Shown in pieces: positions 1 through 5,740 of a stretch of 7,826 bases of DNA. The translations under genes were made by a program, and so were the position numbers. Source of the DNA: Bacteroidota bacterium. GTDB taxonomy: Bacteria; Bacteroidota; Bacteroidia; Cytophagales; Cyclobacteriaceae. Positions within the stretch are counted from its first letter, which is position 1, and each line of letters begins with the position of its first letter. The notes under the pieces were generated by a model that was not told the DNA's origin, did not search any database, and was given only the letters and a program-made list of their open reading frames with translations. The stretch spans positions 1 through 7,826 of the forward strand of contig JAHEMS010000153.1 of assembly GCA_024643595.1 (NCBI GenBank), given 5' to 3'.

Positions 1-470
1 AGTTTGTTCACTATAGAGACTATCGCGATGTTAAACTGGAAGACATTATTACCCCAATTCAAAAGGGAAATTCCGCGCTTATGAAAGTTCAACAACTGCA
101 ATCCGCATTTCTAAAGAATAACAACGGAGAGTTTGAAGTTATACCGTTACCAAGGGAGGCGCAATATTTTCCAATTTATGCCATTAAAGCAATAGATTTA
201 AATGAAGATGGAAATCTTGATATTTTACTATGTGGTAATATCAGTGCCACCCAACCCGATTTTGGTTCTTATGATGCCGGTGTAGGTTTGGTATTAATGG
301 GGAGCGGAAATGGAAATTTTACGCCTATGCGTCCTGATAAGTCGGGATTTGTAGTATTGGGCGAAGGAAGGGATATAGGAATATTAAAGGAGGCAAATTC
401 CGGTGATCTTATTTATTTTGTTGCGAGGAATAACCAATCGGTATTAACCTTCAAGAAAAACGAACCTTAA
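1..470 (+). CDS. VCBS/FG-GAP repeat protein, C-terminal part (5' truncated by window)
   Basis: The reading frame is open from the first complete codon at position 3 to the TAA at 468-470. The ATG at 81 is therefore probably an internal methionine and the true start lies upstream of the window. The protein contains a calcium-loop-like repeat, DLNEDGNLDILL (coded at about 195-230), followed by a CGN and a YDAGVGLVLMG stretch. This arrangement is typical of the last blades of VCBS/FG-GAP (CRTAC1/ASPIC-like) beta-propellers in Bacteroidota, where LP-x-x-AQ and SGF motifs also recur; both are present here. Such proteins are normally exported and act at the cell surface, but their substrates are mostly unknown. 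No C-terminal sorting domain is visible, and the protein ends shortly after the last blade. The next gene, a PAP2/haloperoxidase-like lipoprotein, follows after 68 bp but has its own promoter. The family call is confident; the function is not known. Confidence 0.8.
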   Translation, partial: FVHYRDYRDVKLEDIITPIQKGNSALMKVQQLQSAFLKNNNGEFEVIPLPREAQYFPIYAIKAIDLNEDGNLDILLCGNISATQPDFGSYDAGVGLVLMGSGNGNFTPMRPDKSGFVVLGEGRDIGILKEANSGDLIYFVARNNQSVLTFKKNEP

Positions 471-483
471 GTGATAAAAGTCA

Positions 484-513
484 TTTAACACTGAAATACA
501 ATCTTTACCTTTG
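484..513 (+). promoter_or_regulatory. Bacteroidota-type promoter for the PAP2-like lipoprotein gene
   Basis: TACCTTTG at 506-513 matches the Bacteroidota -7 consensus TAnnTTTG exactly. An upstream TTTAACA begins at 484, so a TTTA that approximates the -33 TTTG element lies 18 nt before the -7 box, close to the usual spacing. Transcription would start near 520, about 20 nt before the ATG at 539. The box falls in the 68-bp gap after the upstream stop codon. This implies that the lipoprotein gene can be transcribed independently of the VCBS gene. The match is seen directly; activity is inferred. Confidence 0.65.
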
Positions 514-538
514 TGTTAAATAAGGATAATAAAAAAAT

Positions 539-1870
539 ATGTATCGGATTGGATTGATTGCGCTTTTCGTGGTTTTTTTTTCTTGTTCATCCAATAATGG
601 AGAGTATAAGACCAAAGTTCAGGATCCTGAATATGCTCATCAGTCAATAAAAAAGGTTACAGATATTATTGTGCATGATATTTTTTCTCCCCCGGTGGCA
701 GCAAGAATTTATGCGTATGTAAGCATTGCCGGTTATGAAGCATTGATTCCAGGTGAGGATAATTACATATCACTGGCAGGTCAACTACATGGATTAACCG
801 AAACCCCAAAGCCCAATGCCGGTGAAGAATATTGCTTTGAACTGGCAGCAACTGAGGCCATATTAAAAGTAGGACGTGCGCTTGTTTTTTCAGAAGATAA
901 ATTGGACGAATATTATAGTCAGGTCATGAGTGATTTCCATTCGACCGGTATACCCGATGAGGTGTTTGAACGGTCAGTAGCCTATGGCGATCAGGTAGCG
1001 GACCATATTCTGAAATGGTCAAATGAAGATAATTATAAGCAATCACGGTCGTTTCCCAAGTACACCATTGTCAATGATCCATCCACCTGGAAACCAACAC
1101 CGCCAGCTTATATGGATGCCATTGAACCTCATTGGAATAAAATAAGAACTTTTGTAATTGATTCCGCTCAGCAGTTCAAGCCTTTGCCTCCCACTGCTTT
1201 TTCCACTGATAAGAAAAGCCAGTTTTACAAAGAAGCAATGGAAGTTTACGAAGTGGGAGTAAACCTGACTGACGAACAACGTACGATTGCTTCCTTCTGG
1301 GATTGTAATCCGTTTGCCATGAATGTCAAGGGTCACGTTATGTTTGCCACGAAAAAGATCTCTCCCGGAGGTCATTGGATCAATATCACGGCTTTAGCAT
1401 CACGCCATAAAAAAGCTACCATGGTCGAGTCGCTTGATGCTTACGTGCGCGTATCGATTTCATTGGCAGATGCTTTTATCAGTTGTTGGGATGAAAAATA
1501 CAGAAGCGTACTGATTCGGCCAGAAACTTATATTAATCAATATATCGATGAAAATTGGGTGCCTCTTTTACAAACGCCTCCGTTCCCGGAATATACGAGT
1601 GGACATAGTGTAATTTCCGCTGCCGCCAGGGTGGCGTTAACCGATACGTATGGTGATAACTTTGCTTTTACTGATTCAACGGAGTTAGAGTTTGGAATGG
1701 GTCCGCGCAGTTATACGTCATTCAAACATGCATCTGATGAGGCAGCAATAAGCCGCTTTTATGGAGGAATTCACTATATGCCGGCTTGTACCGAAGGAGT
1801 AAAGGAGGGTGCTGAGTTGGCCGAGCTTATCAAAAGCAGAATACGTACAAGAAAAAATAAGGGAGCCTAA
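539..1870 (+). CDS. PAP2 / vanadium-dependent haloperoxidase-like lipoprotein
   Basis: This is a 443-residue exported enzyme of the PAP2/vanadium haloperoxidase superfamily. Residues 1-15 form a hydrophobic signal peptide ending in FFSC, with Cys16 as the probable lipidation site, so the protein should be anchored to an envelope membrane. The phosphate/vanadate pocket is recognisable as K320-x6-R327-P328, then Y-T-S354-G355-H356 (a variant of PSGH), then S-R406-x5-H412. These correspond to the anion-binding Lys/Arg pair, the acid-base His, and the His that contacts vanadate or forms the phospho-enzyme. The Asp expected four residues after the last His is Ala416. The long helical N-terminal region (about 30-300) resembles bacterial haloperoxidase-like proteins more than short membrane PAP2 lipid phosphatases. 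The start is the ATG just after a good promoter, and no Shine-Dalgarno is present, as usual in this phylum. The sequence cannot decide between acid phosphatase and halide oxidation activity. Confidence 0.87.
   Translation: MYRIGLIALFVVFFSCSSNNGEYKTKVQDPEYAHQSIKKVTDIIVHDIFSPPVAARIYAYVSIAGYEALIPGEDNYISLAGQLHGLTETPKPNAGEEYCFELAATEAILKVGRALVFSEDKLDEYYSQVMSDFHSTGIPDEVFERSVAYGDQVADHILKWSNEDNYKQSRSFPKYTIVNDPSTWKPTPPAYMDAIEPHWNKIRTFVIDSAQQFKPLPPTAFSTDKKSQFYKEAMEVYEVGVNLTDEQRTIASFWDCNPFAMNVKGHVMFATKKISPGGHWINITALASRHKKATMVESLDAYVRVSISLADAFISCWDEKYRSVLIRPETYINQYIDENWVPLLQTPPFPEYTSGHSVISAAARVALTDTYGDNFAFTDSTELEFGMGPRSYTSFKHASDEAAISRFYGGIHYMPACTEGVKEGAELAELIKSRIRTRKNKGA
573..581 (+). repeat. Nine-T homopolymer tract inside the signal peptide coding region
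   Basis: Nine consecutive T residues encode parts of Val12, Phe13, Phe14 and Ser15, immediately before the lipobox Cys16. It is the longest homopolymer noticed in the window. A gain or loss of one T would shift the frame before the mature protein begins. Whether it varies in the population cannot be told from one sequence. Confidence 0.9.
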
Positions 1871-1896
1871 AATCAGGTTCGATTTTACGTTAAAAT
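1868..1896. terminator. Weak three-armed hairpin region after the lipoprotein gene
   Basis: TAAAATC (1868-1874) and GATTTTA (1881-1887) form a 7-bp stem with a 6-nt loop that overlaps the stop codon at 1868-1870. The second arm can instead pair with TAAAAT (1891-1896) across a 3-nt loop, giving two mutually exclusive hairpins. The stems are almost pure A/T and no clear T-run follows, so this is a poor intrinsic terminator. It is nevertheless the only structure between the lipoprotein gene and the glycerol cluster that could separate transcription. Confidence 0.25.
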
Positions 1897-1932
1897 TTAT
1901 CTCCATTTTCGGAGCAAATTGTCTGTATTTCC

Positions 1933-1940
1933 TATCTTCA
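1933..1940 (+). promoter_or_regulatory. Possible -7 element for the MFS-glpFKD operon
   Basis: TATCTTCA partially matches the Bacteroidota -7 box TAnnTTTG (TA and the first two Ts fit). It lies 13 nt upstream of the MFS start codon, in the 83-bp gap after the lipoprotein gene, where an operon promoter would be expected. No convincing -33 element is visible at the usual distance; only a TTTT at 1906-1909, slightly too far upstream. The call rests on location and partial match. Confidence 0.3.
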
Positions 1941-1953
1941 CAGCAAACAGACA

Positions 1954-3435
1954 ATGATTCAAAAACCCAACCTAACCTTCTGGCAAATTATCAATATGAA
2001 TGTCGGATTCTTCGGCATTCAATATAGTTTTGGTTTACAACAAAGTGCAGTTAATCCTATCTATGATTTTCTGGGTGCCAGCCCTGACGAGATACCACTA
2101 TTAAATTTAGCAGGTCCGGTAACTGGCCTGCTCATACAGCCGATCATTGGCGCGTTGAGCGACAAAACCTGGAGTCCTAAATTTGGCAGACGCAAGCCCT
2201 ATTTTTTTGTCGGAGCAATGATCTGTAGTGTTTGTTTATTTTTCTATCCATTCAGTAGTGCATTGTGGATGGCGGCAGGATTACTCTGGATTTTAGATGT
2301 TGGAAATAATACTGCGATGGAACCATACCGTGCTTTCATTGCTGATAAATTGAATGACGATCAGCGACCCACCGGGTTTCAAACACAAAGTTTTTTTACC
2401 GGATTAGGACAAACGCTCGCGAACGTCTCCTTGTTTGTTTTTCCATTACTCATCATTGGCAAAACCGGGGCAATTCCTAATTGGGTATTTGCTTCTTTCT
2501 TTTTAGGTTCTGTTTGCTCGATCGGAACCATTTGGTGGAGTATGAGAACCACTCCGGAGATTGCGCCTACGGAAGAAGAAATTAAATTGATTATAAAAAG
2601 TAATGAGGGGCAACCGCACCTCGTGCTTCAGTTTTTTATTTCTATGATAACTTCTGTCATTGCTTATGCATTACTTATTCTTTTGATTTTACCTTCGATT
2701 TTTTCAAGATCACTCTTTCATAAGGTGCTTAATGCAGCTAAGGCTAATAACACTACGCGCATATTATTTGCTCAGAATATTGAAATTATTGAAGCGATTA
2801 TCGACATGCCCAAAGTAATGTGGCAACTGGCCCTGGTATATTTGTTTCAGTGGTATGCATTATTTTGTTATTGGCAAAATTCGTCCAAGAGTATTGCTCT
2901 TTCGGTTTGGAATACAACCCCTGCCCAAAATCAGGAATTATATGAGCAAGCAGTGGGTTGGGCGGGTCTTGTAAATGGATGGTATAACATTGTTACCTTT
3001 CTTTCCGCTTTCGCCCTCGTTTGGTTTGTCCGCAGATCATCGCCAAAGTGGGTACATTTTACGTGTCTTGTTTTGGCCGGTATCGGGTTCATGATTTTCC
3101 CTATGATTGGCAATAAATACCTGTTGTTTCCTGCCATCACAGGTTTTGGAATTGGCTGGGCGAGCATGATGGGAATTCCTTACTTACTGGTAGTTAGCAA
3201 AATTCCAAAAGAGCGATATGGCGTTTACATGGGCATCATCAACATGATGATTGTGGTGCCTATGATTTTGCAAAGCTTGTCCTTTGGATATATCATGAAG
3301 AACTATTTGAATAACAATTCTGGTAATGCAGTTTTATTTGCTGGTATCTTATTACTATTGGCTGCATTGGCTACACTGTTCATAAAATCAGAAAAAACAA
3401 CAGAAGAACTTTCCCTTGGCGGAAGCGCTCATTAA
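1954..3435 (+). CDS. SLC45-like MFS transporter (probable sugar/cation symporter) heading the glycerol operon
   Basis: This 493-residue membrane protein belongs to the major facilitator superfamily and resembles the SLC45/sucrose-maltose:H+ symporter branch. Supporting motifs are the N-terminal FGIQYSFGLQQSAVNPIY helix, the TM2-TM3 loop GALSDKTWSPKFGRRKPYFF (residues 66-85; the MFS D-x-R-x-G-R-R type signature), and GIGWASMMGIPYLL in TM10 (about 399-412). About six helices fill residues 12-194 and six more fill 289-477. Between them lies an unusually long connection with an extra strongly hydrophobic stretch at about 224-250. The ATG at 1954 is the first possible start; the next Met (residue 15) would cut into TM1. 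The stop is 10 nt from the glpF ATG, so co-transcription is likely. Known family members move disaccharides or glycosides with protons. The glycerol context could mean a glycerol glycoside or other polyol, but that is speculation. It is not a GlpT-type glycerol-3-phosphate antiporter by sequence. Confidence 0.82.
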   Translation: MIQKPNLTFWQIINMNVGFFGIQYSFGLQQSAVNPIYDFLGASPDEIPLLNLAGPVTGLLIQPIIGALSDKTWSPKFGRRKPYFFVGAMICSVCLFFYPFSSALWMAAGLLWILDVGNNTAMEPYRAFIADKLNDDQRPTGFQTQSFFTGLGQTLANVSLFVFPLLIIGKTGAIPNWVFASFFLGSVCSIGTIWWSMRTTPEIAPTEEEIKLIIKSNEGQPHLVLQFFISMITSVIAYALLILLILPSIFSRSLFHKVLNAAKANNTTRILFAQNIEIIEAIIDMPKVMWQLALVYLFQWYALFCYWQNSSKSIALSVWNTTPAQNQELYEQAVGWAGLVNGWYNIVTFLSAFALVWFVRRSSPKWVHFTCLVLAGIGFMIFPMIGNKYLLFPAITGFGIGWASMMGIPYLLVVSKIPKERYGVYMGIINMMIVVPMILQSLSFGYIMKNYLNNNSGNAVLFAGILLLLAALATLFIKSEKTTEELSLGGSAH

Positions 3436-3445
3436 AATATTACGT

Positions 3446-4150
3446 ATGAATATCTACCTCGCAGAATTTCTTGGCACGATGCTTCTCATTTTATTAGGTG
3501 AAGGAGTTGTTGCCGGTGTCGTCTTAAAAGGCACCAAGTCAGAAAATGCAGGATGGCTAACCATCTGTATTGCCTGGGGCCTGGCGGTGACTTTCGCTAT
3601 TTACGCGGTTGGCGAATTTAGTGGTGCACATTTAAATCCAGCAATCACTATTGCCCTGGCCGTGATCGGTGAATTTGATTGGGCTAACGTAATCGGTTAT
3701 TGTTCAGCGCAGATAGCCGGTGCGTTTACGGGAGCAGTATTGGTTTGGTTTTTCTATCAACCTTACTGGAAGAATACCAGCGATGAAGCATCGAAGTTAG
3801 CCGTGTTCGCCACGGGACCTGCAATACGAAATTCGTTTTCAAATTTTGTCAGTGAAACGATCGCTACCGCCATGCTGGTATTTGCTATACTGTTTATTGG
3901 TGTGAATGAATTCACTCATGGACTTAAGCCACTCGTTGTTGGCTTACTCATTGTGTCTATCGGTTTGAGTTTAGGAGGCACCACCGGCTTTGCCATTAAT
4001 CCGGCACGAGACCTTGGACCGCGCATCGCGCATGCTTTATTGCCCATCCATGGCAAAGGATCTTCTGATTGGGCATACTCGTGGATTCCCGTACTGGGTC
4101 CTCTAACCGGTGGTATTCTTGGCGCTGTTTTGTACCAGATCATATTCTAA
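3446..4150 (+). CDS. glpF: GlpF glycerol facilitator (MIP family aquaglyceroporin)
   Basis: This 234-residue inner-membrane channel allows passive glycerol uptake for the kinase encoded next. Both half-helix signatures are present: GAHLNPAIT (NPA at 64-66) and GFAINPARD (NPA at 185-187). The Asp189 directly after Arg188 is the classic mark of glycerol facilitators versus water-only aquaporins. By hand alignment with E. coli GlpF, all four selectivity-filter positions are glycerol-type: Trp44, Gly173, Phe182 and Arg188. Six membrane helices plus two half-helices fit the length, and the N-terminus YLAEFLGTMLLILLGEG is the usual TM1. The ATG at 3446 is preferred. A TTG at 3416 would add ten residues and overlap the upstream gene by 20 nt, but the family normally begins just before the AEFLGT helix. 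It is 10 nt downstream of the MFS gene and 37 nt upstream of glpK. Confidence 0.95.
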   Translation: MNIYLAEFLGTMLLILLGEGVVAGVVLKGTKSENAGWLTICIAWGLAVTFAIYAVGEFSGAHLNPAITIALAVIGEFDWANVIGYCSAQIAGAFTGAVLVWFFYQPYWKNTSDEASKLAVFATGPAIRNSFSNFVSETIATAMLVFAILFIGVNEFTHGLKPLVVGLLIVSIGLSLGGTTGFAINPARDLGPRIAHALLPIHGKGSSDWAYSWIPVLGPLTGGILGAVLYQIIF

Positions 4151-4152
4151 TC

Positions 4153-4191
4153 ATGAAACTGAAATATTCATTTATTAACCAGCATCCATGA
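4153..4191 (+). other. 12-codon mini-ORF overlapping the glpK start (ATGA)
   Basis: An ATG two bases after the glpF stop opens a 12-codon frame (MKLKYSFINQHP) whose TGA at 4189-4191 overlaps the glpK ATG at 4188-4190. The arrangement could couple translation from glpF to glpK, because ribosomes terminating here would sit on the kinase start. It shows no Shine-Dalgarno and may be chance; a frame this short has little statistical support. Confidence 0.2.
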
Positions 4192-5678
4192 GTGCAACCA
4201 AATATATAATCGCGCTTGATCAGGGAACCACCAGTTCACGCGCTGTTCTTTTTAATGAACAAGGAGAAATAAAAGGTATTGCCCAGCAAGAGTTCAGTCA
4301 ACTATTTCCAAAACCAGGATGGGTAGAACATGATCCGGAAGAAATCTGGAGTACACAATCGGGTGTACTTCAACGAGTGATTACAGAAAATAATGTTCAG
4401 GCAAACTCCATCTTAGCTATCGGAATCACCAACCAGCGGGAGACAACGGTTATCTGGGATAGGAAAACGGGTGTACCGGTATATAATGCCATTGTCTGGC
4501 AAGACAAACGCACTGCGGATATCTGTGAAGAGTTGAAATCAAAAGGACTAATTGATTATGTTCGAAAAAACACCGGACTTGTAATTGATTCTTATTTTTC
4601 TGGGACAAAGGTGAAATGGATATTGGACAAGGTAAGCGGAGTAAGAAAGCGTGCAGAGCATGGCGAACTTGCCTTTGGTACGATTGATAGCTGGTTGATC
4701 TGGAAGCTCACCAATGGTAAATCACATGTAACTGATTATTCCAATGCATCACGCACACTACTTTATAATATTCGTGATTTGAAATGGGATGAATCTTTGC
4801 TGAAGGAGTTGAATGTTCCTGGTTCGTTATTGCCAGAAGTAAAACCATCGGCATCTTTATTCGGCACATGGAGTTATGATGGTGTAGCGATTCCTATTGC
4901 CGGTGTAGCCGGTGACCAGCAGGCTGCTTTATTTGGTCAGGCGTGTTTTGAGCCAGGTATGGCGAAGAATACGTATGGTACCGGCTGCTTTATGTTAATG
5001 AATACAGGCTCTACCATTCAACAATCAAAGAATGGTTTGATAACAACGATTGCCTGGGGTCTTGATGGAAAAGTTGAATATGCCCTGGAGGGAAGTGTCT
5101 TTATTGCCGGGGCAGCAGTCCAATGGCTGCGTGATAGTCTGCATATCATCGACCAATCAAAATATTCAGAATATTTTGCGGCGAAAGCGCTGGGCTCAAA
5201 TGAAGTATATGTAGTACCGGCTTTTGCAGGTTTGGGTGCACCGTATTGGGATATGTACGCACGTGGTGCCATCTTTGGGTTAACGCGTGATACCGGAAAA
5301 GATCATATCATCAAAGCAACACTGGAATCATTAGCCTACCAGACAAAGGATATCCTCAATGCCATGCAAGAAGATGCCGGCATTAAGCTGGCAAGTCTGA
5401 AGGTGGATGGAGGCGCCTGTGCCAATAATATTCTGATGCAATTTCAGTCTGATATCCTGGGTACCGAAGTAGAGCGGCCTGAAGTTATTGAATCCACTGC
5501 ATTGGGTGCGGCATACCTGGCAGGTATTCAAATCGGATTATGGAAAAAGCAAGACATCCTTAAAAATAGAAGTATTCAAAAATCCTTTTCTCCTCTGATG
5601 GATGAAGGTACACGGGAAGATTTGTACAAGGGTTGGAAAAAGGCTGTGGAGCGCACTATGAATTGGATTGACAATTAG
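4188..5678 (+). CDS. glpK: Glycerol kinase GlpK
   Basis: This 496-residue cytoplasmic kinase of the FGGY family (EC 2.7.1.30) phosphorylates glycerol to sn-glycerol-3-phosphate with ATP, trapping it in the cell. Length matches E. coli GlpK (502). The N-terminal phosphate-binding loop is ALDQGTTSSRA (Asp11, Arg18). Glycerol-contact residues are recognisable as Arg84-Glu85 in TNQRETT, Trp104 in IVWQDKR, Tyr136, and Asp243-Gln244 in AGDQQAALFGQ, with Phe268. The second ATP-binding domain shows NTYGTGCF (261-268), the FAGLGAPYWD stretch (346-355), and VDGGACANN (407-415). The segment before GDQQ is short (GTWSYDGVAIPI). It lacks both the Gly-rich Arg loop that binds fructose-1,6-bisphosphate in E. 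coli and the His phosphorylated by HPr in Firmicutes, so regulation is probably different. The ATG at 4188 puts the first beta strand nine residues in, as in the family. It lies between glpF and glpD. Confidence 0.97.
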   Translation: MSATKYIIALDQGTTSSRAVLFNEQGEIKGIAQQEFSQLFPKPGWVEHDPEEIWSTQSGVLQRVITENNVQANSILAIGITNQRETTVIWDRKTGVPVYNAIVWQDKRTADICEELKSKGLIDYVRKNTGLVIDSYFSGTKVKWILDKVSGVRKRAEHGELAFGTIDSWLIWKLTNGKSHVTDYSNASRTLLYNIRDLKWDESLLKELNVPGSLLPEVKPSASLFGTWSYDGVAIPIAGVAGDQQAALFGQACFEPGMAKNTYGTGCFMLMNTGSTIQQSKNGLITTIAWGLDGKVEYALEGSVFIAGAAVQWLRDSLHIIDQSKYSEYFAAKALGSNEVYVVPAFAGLGAPYWDMYARGAIFGLTRDTGKDHIIKATLESLAYQTKDILNAMQEDAGIKLASLKVDGGACANNILMQFQSDILGTEVERPEVIESTALGAAYLAGIQIGLWKKQDILKNRSIQKSFSPLMDEGTREDLYKGWKKAVERTMNWIDN

Positions 5679-5727
5679 ATCAAAATTCCAATCGCACATT
5701 CGAATTAGTACAATTAGTTTTTGATCT
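5671..5727. promoter_or_regulatory. Structured glpK-glpD spacer: 9-bp inverted repeat plus short direct repeats
   Basis: AGATCAAAA (5677-5685, starting within the glpK stop codon) is the perfect inverse complement of TTTTGATCT (5719-5727), separated by 33 nt. The loop holds the 8-bp palindrome ATTCGAAT (5698-5705) and AATTAGT twice at a 9-bp period (5703-5709 and 5712-5718). ACAATTAG also occurs at 5671-5678 and 5710-5717. The downstream arm ends 13 nt before the glpD TTG. Possible roles are an operator, an mRNA processing or stability hairpin, or a control on glpD translation. A TAGTTTTTG here resembles a -7 box but has one base too many. The repeats are seen directly; the role is inferred. 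Confidence 0.45.
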
Positions 5728-5740
5728 TAACTTTTAAAGT

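Noticed and set aside
81..83. ATG at 81 as the true start of the VCBS gene
   Set aside because: The frame is open to the window edge, and the upstream residues continue the repeat protein, so this is an internal Met.
1718..1954. Minus-strand open frame over the lipoprotein gene end and the gap
   Set aside because: It is mostly antisense to a well-supported gene and has no family features; the other minus-strand frames are likewise shadows.
1809..2027. Open frame on the + strand bridging the lipoprotein and MFS genes
   Set aside because: It overlaps both recognised genes out of frame, and its translation shows no recognisable domain.
2382..2400. T7 run in the MFS gene and A7 run near the glpD start as slippage sites
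   Set aside because: Runs of seven are common in A/T-rich coding sequence; only the T9 tract stands out.
3416..3445. TTG start giving a ten-residue longer GlpF that overlaps the MFS gene
   Set aside because: The ATG at 3446 gives the normal family N-terminus just before the AEFLGT helix, and the extra residues match nothing in the family.
5714..5723. TAGTTTTTG as a -7 promoter box for glpD
   Set aside because: It has one base more than TAnnTTTG between TA and TTTG, and no -33 element is evident; it also forms part of the inverted repeat.
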